The notes below the pieces were generated by a model, which searched no databases, had not been told where the DNA came from, and saw only the letters and a program-made list of their open reading frames with translations. A DNA stretch of 64,000 nucleotides from UBA817 sp049889215 (GTDB taxonomy: Bacteria > Margulisbacteria > Marinamargulisbacteria > UBA817): positions 1-64,000 of the forward strand of contig JBMHDV010000020.1 of the NCBI GenBank assembly GCA_049889215.1, given 5' to 3'. Within the stretch, counting starts at the first letter, position 1. Every line of letters starts with the position of its first letter. A program made the translations under genes and the position numbers. This document shows positions 59,801-62,076 of this stretch, in pieces.

Positions 59801-60003
59801 TAATAATTCAAAATGGCATCAAATCGGCCAGCCTGCCAGTAATCAATAAACCCATCTTGTCGCAACAATGCGGCAAACGTATCGGTAGATTCACTGGGCA
59901 CATGCGGCTGAATGTGATCCTTAAACTGATCAACAAATCGTGCCTGTTGCACCTGCTGCAATTGTATTTGATCGTTTATTCCCCTCAATTGATCCCCTTT
60001 CAA
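38803..60003 (-). CDS. Giant protein (about 7066 aa) with two transglutaminase-like domains
   Basis: A 21.2-kb uninterrupted frame, among the largest expected in any bacterium. Transglutaminase-like domain 1 spans ~200-345: Cys275 in GGDCEDLAHL, His318 in VGHTILTYTL, Asp333 in FVIDPTM. Domain 2 spans ~1700-1870: Cys1783 in QGDCEDFAVLA, His1824 in SHTVLLY, Asp1855 in VIDLTLG. The module FWNKLKSEKHVDGDGRF (~902) is shared with the other giant and with the gene at 62077. Helical blocks with a LDG.ATS-type motif (KRLDGVATSG, ~1500) and hydrophobic segments (EGIIAVVALAFSQVGALASS near ~2515) follow. Residues ~2600-5400 contain Lys/Glu-rich coiled coils and Gly-rich linkers; the C-terminal ~2500 residues are an alpha-solenoid broken by P.LP.KD linkers. 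No signal peptide. The only in-frame ATG with a good Shine-Dalgarno is followed by TGA (see 60025-60042), so the start shown is a TTG and is uncertain. Confidence 0.88.
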   Translation of the reverse strand: MKGDQLRGINDQIQLQQVQQARFVDQFKDHIQPHVPSESTDTFAALLRQDGFIDYWQAGRFDAILNYYFMDEVTINHPIIDSMVQTVLGDVPVVSDASRLLVAAHQRLAPFLLQRPVSARALVNLELAVMRAFFEHHGQSCPDIHAYDARTVFNEAEFGILWPEAGGWKHLGLTASQVDLLPMDNYERVELMGRQQMMMYPNGSRYVQAETVINAMHVGVADLVATAFASGYDGMSVQDVAARVAEIMADFSYIPEPVHRWQSLDEILALGGGDCEDLAHLAASVLTRAMVDAGFSDIAESIELMAGAVGTTGALVGHTILTYTLDGQRFVIDPTMAQGVQSFVAYDRVAGFHALMSYGASSSLDALAEAQRIDTAAKPAFKDVANNKQKFLTAMGLGSAKLSAPDPNDDNDPTGYYREATHYYTVVKENTGKVDSNSKAFWETPGTSALDTVNQGASSAPPPVVEPVGVGDIVNVDVNAKYFNTEVGITGFIEAPMNRLKAMSENLTKTTLNKYVGQTWNGYYVYDYARVMADYSRVLDEIQILNCYLSAIMSYANTFNWIGSQLMNEQQPHSEVQARQRFLRSVQGAVFKMVEEVEYFISQFTQTYDDLNQGIYSTYKQEVNMKFQNLGSALLDVFFSGAETFKKNIMMEKVEAEYWYVMNKNREKVLQASITMPDSKALGKYINFSDQYNDILNTSPGQPGSFAALARQMELDILGDRRIPIIFNGQTRYLDPIDFYFNYYKKDGVKVYANAYDPVGWANEFTNNNEIFRQDQFKSFFEGAGLEGMNALSQLDDWVINNLKDTTIQNAAPRWSGTPLNVTKDNFKTTDLYKYIHSKAMPFYERFESEAYKNLTSLWETDYTKRIYYMEKKRRFDELDFVDIFEFNTNGKIDSPAITSTAFWNKLKSEKHVDGDGRFTQTLVKQMYEEKKPPEKSFYQFITGESKPNGLSDNDDQALQARFYSMVGLDDYNFSNIEYDFNRIQLYSRQTGQPGYVDSFANKDISSSMDTRIDLSKTDDENLAGLTNTSKSTYWGENDPTYYQFVRREFIEGADPNMESAQSETTNTAKNSAVAQSESKPPQSDIVVKDWSQVNTSLSLVINTGSSSNPAFYTYTIQEMLDVLDDDDSFFDSTPWVITVDDQNKFDNKVKDGANLDPKVDPPTKFSNSLGKNFSSFGANWSTRDFLERQDGDEDSRYTVPTLPGIPSSSSAQAQTAPVASGLGYSYDYGKSERLPFDTRVVSKETVGNFQNQGGMAIGPMKYFVAGEDYNNLAFNWRRHTAQFSTKTLDQIQQITELNSLEKELTPVVSFNDESFVIPFTKVKEVLGKNDDDTITFMNEFVGNRNVSPVFKQLENKPGYYQLTGYHFTNTFFQDKKANASIFQSDPGSLKATLHDHVKIDYYNNWHDQTLQDMKNYIYTGTDYLGKDFLNDKHYQLIRWVGEVSQHPLHGVERLPTMAVDWYALKNAHNAMLTMQNRIRLFYFVTQAYVASYQSIAKRLDGVATSGTAPMEGDMQVVEKRISKQMELFSQINAKTAQFTEVNNAYYRQKMATIRAGDLGIMVAKAIQLYSPLVAAGLYFAHLPFAVAAKGYFTAAGLLATTNPPLSAVKSALGTANETTANAWLTAAQVAQTFANSAKLAEEGAKFQMETRYPSKMAVDVLSESTNAQNITSAGDFAKPYTADAIDDARTEFRKASGYKSPITFINGDTWLASTNGKWNVPGGLVTLLTGIGNGTDTEKLKSIFNKVSPKASGSQFQYVSEGLGADVWLSPDKFATIKQGDCEDFAVLAASLAVKKGISENKLRVVNGLVGFGDHFNAAPQSHTVLLYDDTGDFNLRNVNGKKEFSKTDIKVIDLTLGLNDGEFYTLADYENAFGSFQPMYSYDSPNSNSANLGYGFEDFEIFGYNASAYEGPTPKGPKDFTGLTDGKGYTYDIDQNSYRKPKLTVKKNGSVVEERFLTTKIDYGETSFSTVNPDGVAVSIMLTGNFDSPPKHTSTDMNDIESTMANENSTGTPLPDFRGVNTSNADSEYGGKSNSQPAYQSKGISGINFSAGSNAGMVAGDVVTNQMRTFLTLEMEEHALVSEMFDVAVEPIDLSANNTGYYGYDWPKFQMLQRRLFVVQLKMKKTFLVMKLKTEFISLIGTRLGEFERQRVSSAMEGIYNSHFTKMANSVEGLQTAMQTQQAIGQANYESDFRRAEAAWSYGLEVLAFVQTESVNWLGRQPILSQSLSGVIDVMKRFFQYVVIPQNPFYLKSVDSLRTNTQMSSSTSELTAIKELYNLDQDAYAALGFNNSIPEGKLYNSVSTFPHQEKVLDNMAQWVTQNEMRLNDDLGDTTKAYTLTLDEVVNEWWSDYGYDSPKSNTIYSGTTDIASNTKGVASASLEDHVLYRLSTRHYPGDGNKLMFFDSAIYKMSGAKLISDEDFFDWIQGRIAAEMMTQMYFTMVIASYRSLTNKLGFSSTGGNDAMQASTGFTGEIGQHYFTMHNTLTIWEQLLIDANNKRFEKMKELDKLILEGIIAVVALAFSQVGALASSVGSKMGMAVRILASVAMVISEAATQITDIIYNFVDGLEENQVLEKADRNKKNKKETDRDKDDPNDSEAEKTEKQLRRDRKNVGQETLKTAGNTTTGFGSTFVNQSAKIKMKRRAQEMFKMMEVMQKVGASKAEMIKNLAASLGASTAQASIGGGLSQLQGMAKQATDRAIDTRFQLMEAVANRANDISGAMRAAIMGAVSLGVTQAVKQKMKSKKKEKAKDQSSKVSSTNVKKSSKKDGKKNKAKDEMLEELLDSVGDLVAGLVSSLISGIAAAVMKDERKASQKQLAGEAQAIGEEMGEDVDEEAKQLSGLEARAMSAQFTSANAKELAGMNDLISQLIQQSAQSIVTAIKKAFNKESKIKNARKKLAKDKAMREEGIAEGDAAVEALFTAEGDSNGDKEGDFEGRLSGIATKMSSTLMPDADELDVDASLEDSANRMIELSEIADKKFDEASLENADDEELETKAETGPPLQRFKARLKLAWKNVKKGASNIGAALKAFKQGVVGLKSLIKNPGQIKAKDVRSMLASVAKSAAYFGQRNAVTSKEIAQERAERVKENAVAMALFAQHADEDDSGESAKKRREFLAKNPKLVAKVLSDINARAQINSNGLDPSIATEMLQELMSDDSPEMQGLAAGVIANMPDNAAANMENVMDVFMEESDPSKLLGFLDKVSQAGGAKVVRAMLDSGSPEESENLQDFNVATQENFRQLLTSPDAARQVANLRARGLPDMRSRLNHKLKNNKTGLTRQLSDLNNDIKNGAAGSDANEKRNLMASMTELYATGDPQKKMGVGVLNKKEEKAITDVMQSLSGGDTNTLQESLETALRDAGDDKEKKQRIHELGGKLGVDLTVPPNESTEVGSDAAAEASENELLRNLDALGSAGGGGATESRPEAAVSAVAGKGAGNSAALKELVKKRQVAQHKFRDDKQRLKQGQAKAGEIDEQLKLQGSEVDALKAKIAEKKARQAEIDKKQDAGSQPTPEMLEKQKELRESKTAEEDIRKALEEDKNQLKDYIAQRPEFDRKKERKKAGDAAELAMELQAGQHLLMDAKAGTKERQKTIVVKELIKMYGVKPDSKAAKLIEDTVTGKGGFLSRVDAESKNQIQDIIMELNRNPQIKKSGGSAIRFSRVASNQVFQEMNKALNDSEVMKIKRKLPPEMKGMIDRGMTVDEVIKETGKLVKEQMDKAAGIMAVLDAGGPVDEKLEKKIKNKKKDILNRTKALEEAVNERKENEKAVKELEESGGGAQLSSEEMDQLDDESFQLDVDISDLEQQLEKKEKEMAATGERLNELKKSNKALADTVKKDKESMAKAKAEEKAAQNGIAIPSGAKGQNGSGGGAVTPGEHNAKSGAEKVAAAAGKGTPAATLGVGKGGVEGEMSASQQKVGGNSTPNGVAMTGGAVSSGATGLTSTGAIQGSEAGGGGGDTGGDSVTGTVTTAGNQGGTTANSTVGTTTTSSSNSGAVSPASQPIPNGKGDSPLEKAGGGAGTGPAVATGSHATQQLNIQQASSGGAGGGGGAGGGNTREALESKVAAGLLSTVARLAGLEDTGSHVPVDEALTGKPESINFDESDAIVKRIIESANAAKGSEAAGVVRDFLSAAGIDIAKDKDIPEIKASQLSASLKVTKSAGDQFLKNTAKETTGQVTQTDPDNNVKPVDKQHIYNLIETVVKGLSSAQALPVKQDQIDTNAKVDTSKGDNRVDGVGGGKPVGNINPDSKAGQQKPDTKVEQSTNMTPPKEVTQTDPQKESQKTGLNERQTNVLEQLKRDIKASKTAAASKQQAVNDAKSDLGAAQAKVDDNKAETAKLEGKKTIAGKLISTLKAEIEGLKTAQFTEKKNELGAKVSLLKSTLADIGKQVGVYPVPSKLEDITYDETYNDGTVNGQVIDLSGDDKVEQRQAFETLLNSARDLDKEIKQTEAEINNLASAPKEPHPGIEGLEKKIQGLEQQIDGFNQQIGENKTALRSLNYKVDVARKGLAKAQTVLRGETDVIAQKENELRRTEAKFESESLQQVTPSSGSEQLSDAQFKRGQITRMIEHLESKIQNEEGIIRQLTPQVGTETRGKNINNKNKSKGRSLRLAKRQLKNLTNELRKRKEHLKELDAQFPTLKGDAVPPKTEVSSPTPATTPATTAAPKKPNYNSCKAVVAAMKSEQGKPLDEFQAMKELQSLIESKQDEGTLSKDFLQDFAQAVQTMQKNDVKNPLMVLDMIHETLPSGKFNKERPIAHQLMQGLLRQAEGKDTEFSKMVGGHINNHPEFLADMTQVSREGIDVPLDIIQTVHKNSAVGSDRVAVATARQEFRHLFEKTDNNPSPLEDEKTLNTAIQDLKMMIRVGIEEFKQEQQSGVDEHSQDLANLQDMLHTIQTFQKEKTTTPLQAQAVLCEVLSHSSQMDSDILGHAKMDEPLKQLKGTIKKQMGEKLEAGNLNDKDLRVLGTLARLDSASFNELVGGNPTNLQNAVEQNFDKFSDEEKMNLAVKLLPSSSQDGQVTTTEGGAPELPSQDGQVTTTEGDAPALPSKDDKVTVSTPENKALNAKLQPFLKKNILSMIAEHKIPEQTLSDLIQVLPEDKQLEATAMKAVIDGKPEDFPTNMTAEGLDAVMANASDAQLQLLFSHKNNASQVVDLLTNTTMFAEHKGDLSTAKATVKEDNKQIARLDQALVGLNKDLAGSKKEISSINKQLMNPLLKLPNNKNKLTELKNRLAELKNKKAETETAIKENKANKQQLIADKKDALNTQSPVAGLNRELVDLNKELRSINSKLGQKTTIRNQTKFNRLHKQKVALEKNIRQTQTKKQQLLKSKPLRSLKRLQKNPELATMLMTEAVDLSQDNELGKQLSDLSASGSSPKFNLFKALDKNTQEHVLAALPPDTATSFVESAVNELAQNNNDAELIDLTGTLAQTRPEAFQAMSDTAMLSLAKTMEQSETPGMFTAKGKDPFGQVVQALSPSQLKTLAQTGQPTGKIAAALRQNNPAALLANVYDQNTTPEEIPQFTESFVNAFKKDDGTMDWQALGKAGNKNPKLMAKVLNQLHQNSESDTLVKELGDLATAGESLEKGIVLAMIEQNNLEFMTSFDAMPASIQDLARDIILPTRPAQTAAPALPQKADETSQKGFAGPKMSAKTQAHLLGLSLGLSATALMGDSAKPAINQALMSKIKEAPEQAARIRNAAQGLGQFGANVTAQVTLAEVLQDPDKIDEMSDDELTTMIGLADFNAIPTDQNKNILNIIQKIAPRQEEDQKTYDDNLKQAGSDIKADDLKWTSWAGRHLDSATRRKAAKFFAVRTAKQQYKQSNKSALEKKKDSLNALKTTLCVRGYANAQELQSVGSRGDGAGEGVIGSLVTDDFNTPSTFVDALSPNTSEPKKGETAEQQQTRIRQEFQNRLSSDVRQWHTAVRKEARAETTENANVLLRQQEGVLQNRMDVMESNLQTPEALKPLDDYLDQPDSAKVNESQARVLVNDIISQQQDVDPQTAVKLMSALEKQHPGIADQSFKTCLQDMIKDMIKGMDADTVKTVFQGASIGVQQTIIDSVDDPKVKSEFQQSQIAQTVMNQLSAPWTGIVSSSQIDQQQLAFQADVETALSALPDGVNKQDFLAGLIDQLPVSFRSQGPNSNAIQLARLRGLQQTIQKDSSLTDSQKAGLNQTMCQTAVAALLTSADHQLPVSDRSLDHMAHVLYGLDPASQDGAAGTLANHMAPADFKRLQSRVALHCRATKSTQSTTLATTLRKAKKTAMYATGSMSKMAQTSYVVNSKSEKLASLSKEKLQAEMAGIIDDKTLTTEVKAEILSELLVKNPGEFSNALKELNPRPLSTLETAKKGLESAKKFVNLGDGPAEEDRTTQDNILGAMFERVADDPGLKQLFDDTFSGRFNSQKSMLNPSNTMAQLNRFLLSMDPTNPESDNFQGYQPEMVAIRSSRQTELTKSMNRMAANPKHQAALDKFLGSTDNSYTLASYSSSLGADQLKGMAENDHLSTGTMEKMLDSASYLRNYATFSRVPGKMQETMTNLTTGLVDSLHENPGGVNEDVAPELPTKDAASSSTNIKSNDQRLNLLQTAIMHQPQGHLKTRSEALSDTLTNGPSNWETNQFKKDLNSNIVKSSRKQPDVGLALSRKLLQENGKPGEAQALGIMRGNHDESLLEKVGDVIANTKPGKFLFGKHEEFDLGAHLNMADDTDLTLAAMSYVKNPKLVSSPHFNSASIAKDIKGNSTQVKVLAKAVEQGYVSASDLNAVAKSLGDDGLAKIIKNAYSSPDKANVSDDSTNQVAKEMKDLANATDPKMKESMDALLPKLMGAVAKEAKPAKARATLKVVFNALDGNVPNSDPPVLPTKDGATVTTHEAPSLPAKDASQGVDAQAKSDIHKTLKDNIVASMSDFMVEPAGENYEFEPNETFTSVFGKRLQDVIDAPMDRDVGQKLKAIKEDLDDVKPKGRFVEEIKKEGIREAVGEKVSPKTVRDLFKAHDLDPNSVTNLFVDQTDNGYANFQQMLNMKVTNAARRGEQVHPNLKQQLKFVKEGCKDQSPQQFNQDVRKILDEARIS
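44856..44960 (-). repeat. 51-bp tandem repeat in a linker of the 7066-aa protein
   Basis: Two near-identical copies with an exact 51-nt period (the string agttgttgttacttgcccat begins at 44881 and 44932) plus a diverged third copy. They encode SQDGQVTTTEGGAPELP, SQDGQVTTTEGDAPALP and a diverged SKDDKVTVSTPEN. Related motifs (APELPTKD, VLPTKDGATVTTHEAP, SLPAKD, ALPQKAD) recur elsewhere in the C-terminal half, so this linker type is repeated between helical blocks. Confidence 0.85.
47826..48200 (-). repeat. Glycine/serine/threonine-rich low-complexity coding region
   Basis: Within the 7066-aa gene the protein reads GGAGGGGGAGGGN (around 47835-47875) and, with Thr and Ser, GGGGGDTGGDS (around 48105-48145), in a ~125-residue stretch almost lacking hydrophobic residues. 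DNA is rich in short GCC/ACC triplet runs. It probably forms a flexible linker between two coiled-coil blocks. Such runs are prone to in-frame length change. Confidence 0.75.
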
Positions 60004-60024
60004 AGCCAGTGATACATTGCCATA

Positions 60025-60042
60025 TCACATTTTTTGACTCCT
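60025..60042 (-). promoter_or_regulatory. Start-stop (ATG TGA) with consensus Shine-Dalgarno before the giant gene
   Basis: On the minus strand AGGAG (60042-60038) lies 7 nt before ATG (60030-60028), and the next codon is TGA (60027-60025). This ATG is in the same frame as the giant protein. The nearest alternative in-frame starts are CTG at 60009, TTG at 60003 and TTG at 59988 (preceded by GGGG). GTG at 60028 is in another frame and would stop after 32 codons at 59930. It could be a start-stop regulatory element with reinitiation, or a mutation or sequencing error at codon 2. Confidence 0.6.
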
Positions 60043-60090
60043 ATTAGAGTATCGTTAAAATTCAACTAAAACTTGTGCAAAAAATAAAAA

Positions 60091-60645
60091 TTAGTTGGCC
60101 CGGTCTTCGGGTGGCATGGCATAATACACATCCATTAAGCGTGTACCAGTAAAAACATTTCCTGTCTTAATAACCACATCTCGAGGAATCATGCGTAAAA
60201 TTTGTTGCGCCACCAACACCCCATCGGAAGTAAGTGGTAAATCCTCATAATAACGAACCAAATTCATAAATAAATTCATTTTATCTTTAAATGCTTGCTG
60301 TCGAATGGCAGGTCGAAAATAAGGGTTCTTAAAATACTCATCCAACAAAAATTGCATATACTTTGATTCCGCTAAAGTTGCAAAAATAGTAATAATTTGT
60401 TGCTTTACCTTATCTGATGATTTGGGGAAATAGACCAACATCAAATCATCATCAATTTCTTTAATTCGATACATGAGTAATTGAACAATAAAAACCGTTA
60501 GCTCTAAATCACTGGTCTCTTCCAATAATTCAAGCAAGTCCGCCAAAGGAAACACCGCTGTATCATCCTTTAAATAGTCCAGCGCCATCATCAATGCCTG
60601 ACCATCCATATCATCATACATATCCATTAACGAACGCTTTGTCAT
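60091..60645 (-). CDS. Small all-helical (HEAT-like) protein
   Basis: 184 aa, starting MTKRSLMDMYDDMDGQALMM. Paired helices fit one or two HEAT-type repeats (TAVFPLADLLELLEETSDLE, LTVFIVQLLMYRIKEIDDD, then YMQFLLDEYFKNPYFR). No signal or membrane segment and no recognised family. It lies 87 nt upstream of the putative giant start on the same strand, with helical neighbours on both sides of the giant; the intergenic part contains the start-stop site. It could be a scaffold or chaperone; that is inference. No good Shine-Dalgarno is visible before its ATG. Confidence 0.65.
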   Translation of the reverse strand: MTKRSLMDMYDDMDGQALMMALDYLKDDTAVFPLADLLELLEETSDLELTVFIVQLLMYRIKEIDDDLMLVYFPKSSDKVKQQIITIFATLAESKYMQFLLDEYFKNPYFRPAIRQQAFKDKMNLFMNLVRYYEDLPLTSDGVLVAQQILRMIPRDVVIKTGNVFTGTRLMDVYYAMPPEDRAN

Positions 60646-60867
60646 TGAGTTTTATCATACCGATTTAAATCAATAAAAACCACGTATTTAAGTTCATTTA
60701 TCAATGCATCATGTTTTTTCAATGCATCCAACACTTGTTTTTGCCCGATACTTTAAATACGAAGGGAGGGATGTCCAACCAAAGAACCAAATAAGAAAGC
60801 AAACTAATAATTAAACTTAAATTTAATGGCTACCGCCATTTAAGACTTAATAAAGGGAGGAAAACTA
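60646..60867. promoter_or_regulatory. Divergent intergenic region before the small-protein operon
   Basis: 222 nt between the helical gene (minus) and the paralogue operon (plus). Towards the plus operon: a possible -10 TACTTTAAAT around 60749-60758, a seven-codon mini-ORF after a GGGAGGG (ATG at 60770, ending TAA at 60793), a 6-bp stem aatggc/gccatt (60825-60840), and the operon Shine-Dalgarno GGGAGG 9 nt before ATG 60868. The stem next to the ribosome binding site may stabilise the leader. The promoter assignments are weak. Confidence 0.35.
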
Positions 60868-61128
60868 ATGGCAAACGTAAGTTTTAAATCATTAATTGAC
60901 GTTGTTAAAGATCACGCTAGCAACTACGAATCCGCACTCGTCGCACTTGAATCAAGTGCAAACTCATCAAAAGGAACCAGTGGAAACCCAGGTTCTGTAA
61001 ATATTACGGAAGCAACTGTGGCTACCACACGCGTGCAATTAACTCAATCATTAACAGAAATGGCCACGGGTATTGCTAAAAATGCAGCAGACCACACCAA
61101 GAGCCTTGGCCGTAAAATAGGAGGATAA
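60868..61128 (+). CDS. Small helical protein, paralogue 1 (type III rod/needle-like candidate)
   Basis: 86 aa, MANVSFKSLIDVVKDHASNY...; no signal peptide. The N-terminal helix (SFKSLIDVVKDHASNYESAL) and a Ser/Gly-rich turn (SSKGTSGNPGS) are followed by a second amphipathic helix (ATVATTRVQLTQSLTEMATG) and a basic C-terminus (LGRKIGG). Size, two-helix layout and the C-terminal helix pattern (QL.QSL.EMATGI.KNAADH) recall the inner-rod proteins YscI/EscI and FliE of type III systems. I judge this by eye and cannot prove homology; WXG100-type proteins are another small two-helix option but the WXG is missing. The Shine-Dalgarno GGGAGG is strong, pointing to high expression. It is followed by an almost identical copy 3 nt downstream. 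Confidence 0.75.
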   Translation: MANVSFKSLIDVVKDHASNYESALVALESSANSSKGTSGNPGSVNITEATVATTRVQLTQSLTEMATGIAKNAADHTKSLGRKIGG

Positions 61129-61131
61129 TGC

Positions 61132-61392
61132 ATGACAAACGTAAGTTTTAGATCATTAATTGACGTTGTTAAAGATCACGCTAGCAACTACGAATCAGCA
61201 CTCGTCGCACTTGAATCAAGTGCAAACTCATCAAAAGGAACCAGTGGAAACCCAGGCTCTGTAAATATTACGGACGCAACTGTAGCCACCACACGCGTGC
61301 AATTAACTCAATCATTAACAGAAATGGCCACCGGCATTGCTAAAAATGCAGCAGATCACACCAAGAGCCTTGGCCGTAAAATAGGAGGATAA
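61132..61392 (+). CDS. Small helical protein, paralogue 2 (near-identical tandem copy)
   Basis: 86 aa, identical to paralogue 1 apart from Ala2Thr, Lys7Arg and Glu-to-Asp in NITDATVATT. About ten bases differ over 261, several silent, so the duplication is recent or kept uniform by gene conversion while the protein is conserved. It starts three bases after the first gene's stop, using the AGGAGG that encodes the shared C-terminal Gly-Gly as its Shine-Dalgarno; both copies end in the same GGAGGATAA, which may serve the next gene. High dosage of a structural subunit is the natural reading. Confidence 0.75.
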   Translation: MTNVSFRSLIDVVKDHASNYESALVALESSANSSKGTSGNPGSVNITDATVATTRVQLTQSLTEMATGIAKNAADHTKSLGRKIGG

Positions 61393-61491
61393 TAAATACA
61401 TTAAAAAAAATAAATACAATTTAGATTGGCTCGCCTTCGATAACTGTTATGAAGTACAATTAAAGTACGAATTTATTTGAAGGAGGCAGAA

Positions 61492-61746
61492 ATGTCAGGA
61501 CAAACACCAAATCAGGGAGTAAACCTTGAAGCTTTTGTAAACATGGTCGAACAAACCGCTGGAGAATATGAAGCAGCAATTAACAAACTTCATGACAGTG
61601 CTGAATCAACCGCCTTTAATATTACAAAAGCAACCGTTGCAACCACTGAAATTCAAGTCAATCAATCATTAACAGAAATGGCTGCAGGAATTGCAAAAAA
61701 CGCAGCGGATCACACCAAAAACCTTGGTCGAAAAATTGGTGGATAA
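61492..61746 (+). CDS. Small helical protein, paralogue 3 (diverged copy)
   Basis: 84 aa from ATG 61492 (MSGQTPNQGVNLEAFVNMVE), with AGGAGG at 61481-61486. An earlier in-frame TTG at 61477 is rejected. The C-terminal half is plainly homologous to paralogues 1 and 2: NITKATVATTEIQVNQSLTE then MAAGIAKNAADHTKNLGRKI. The N-terminal helix has diverged, and the serine/glycine loop between the helices is shorter. Conservation is strongest in the C-terminal helix, as in type III rod/needle proteins where that helix makes the filament core. It probably encodes a second subunit type (rod vs needle or tip), which is inference. Confidence 0.72.
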   Translation: MSGQTPNQGVNLEAFVNMVEQTAGEYEAAINKLHDSAESTAFNITKATVATTEIQVNQSLTEMAAGIAKNAADHTKNLGRKIGG

Positions 61747-61772
61747 ATAAATTAATAAGGTAAGGAATATAT

Positions 61773-62072
61773 ATGGCATCAGTTTTTAGTTCACCGGTAT
61801 CTCAATCAAACACTGTAAAAAGCGATATTTTTGGTAGTGCATTTGATTCTACAGTCGATATCTACAAATCATTAAACCAATTTGCAGGGTCCGGTGAGGA
61901 TGGGAAAGTAACGTTACCCTCTGGCCAAGAAATTGATGTTAATACGTTAACTGGAATGACAACCTATAGTACCTACCTTCAATTTTTACAAGCACATAAG
62001 GAGCTCATCGATAACATATTTGTTTTCGTAAAAAATCTCGAAAACAAATTGGATAATTTGTTATCGTCGTAA
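61773..62072 (+). CDS. Small helical protein (type III needle-like candidate)
   Basis: 99 aa. The N-terminus is Ser/Thr-rich (MASVFSSPVSQSNTVKSDIF), the middle short and acidic (GSGEDGKVTLPSGQEIDV), and the C-terminus a long amphipathic helix ending at the last residue (TTYSTYLQFLQAHKELIDNI, then FVFVKNLENKLDNLLSS). The pattern (helix, polar turn with Pro, long terminal helix with FVK.LE.KLD.LL) recalls needle proteins such as PrgI/YscF (VKVFKDID..II), but the similarity is too weak to prove. No signal peptide. It lies 26 nt after paralogue 3 and 4 nt before the next gene. Confidence 0.65.
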   Translation: MASVFSSPVSQSNTVKSDIFGSAFDSTVDIYKSLNQFAGSGEDGKVTLPSGQEIDVNTLTGMTTYSTYLQFLQAHKELIDNIFVFVKNLENKLDNLLSS

Positions 62073-62076
62073 TCTC

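Larger units (their letters stand above)
60868..61392 (+). repeat. Tandem gene duplication, period 264 bp
   Basis: Two head-to-tail copies of the 86-codon gene with period 264 bp (60868 and 61132), about 96% identical at nucleotide level by visual comparison. Homology includes the Shine-Dalgarno at the 3' end of each unit, so further unequal crossing-over could add or delete copies in frame. Confidence 0.9.

Noticed and set aside
60025..60027. Reassignment of TGA as a sense codon in this organism
   Set aside because: TGA ends bolA, the OTU protein, the 94-aa protein and the 268-aa gene at 63068, and does not occur inside the large frames.
59930..60028. +1 frameshift from GTG 60028 into the giant frame
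   Set aside because: The overlap ORF has 32 codons but I see no clear slippery site or stimulator; a TTG start or reinitiation is simpler.
61477..61491. Upstream TTG start for paralogue 3
   Set aside because: It would place the AGGAGG Shine-Dalgarno inside the gene; the ATG at 61492 has correct spacing.
60868..61746. WXG100 (ESX) proteins
   Set aside because: No W-x-G between the two helices and no FtsK/EccC-type gene in the window; the C-terminal conservation fits rod/needle subunits better.
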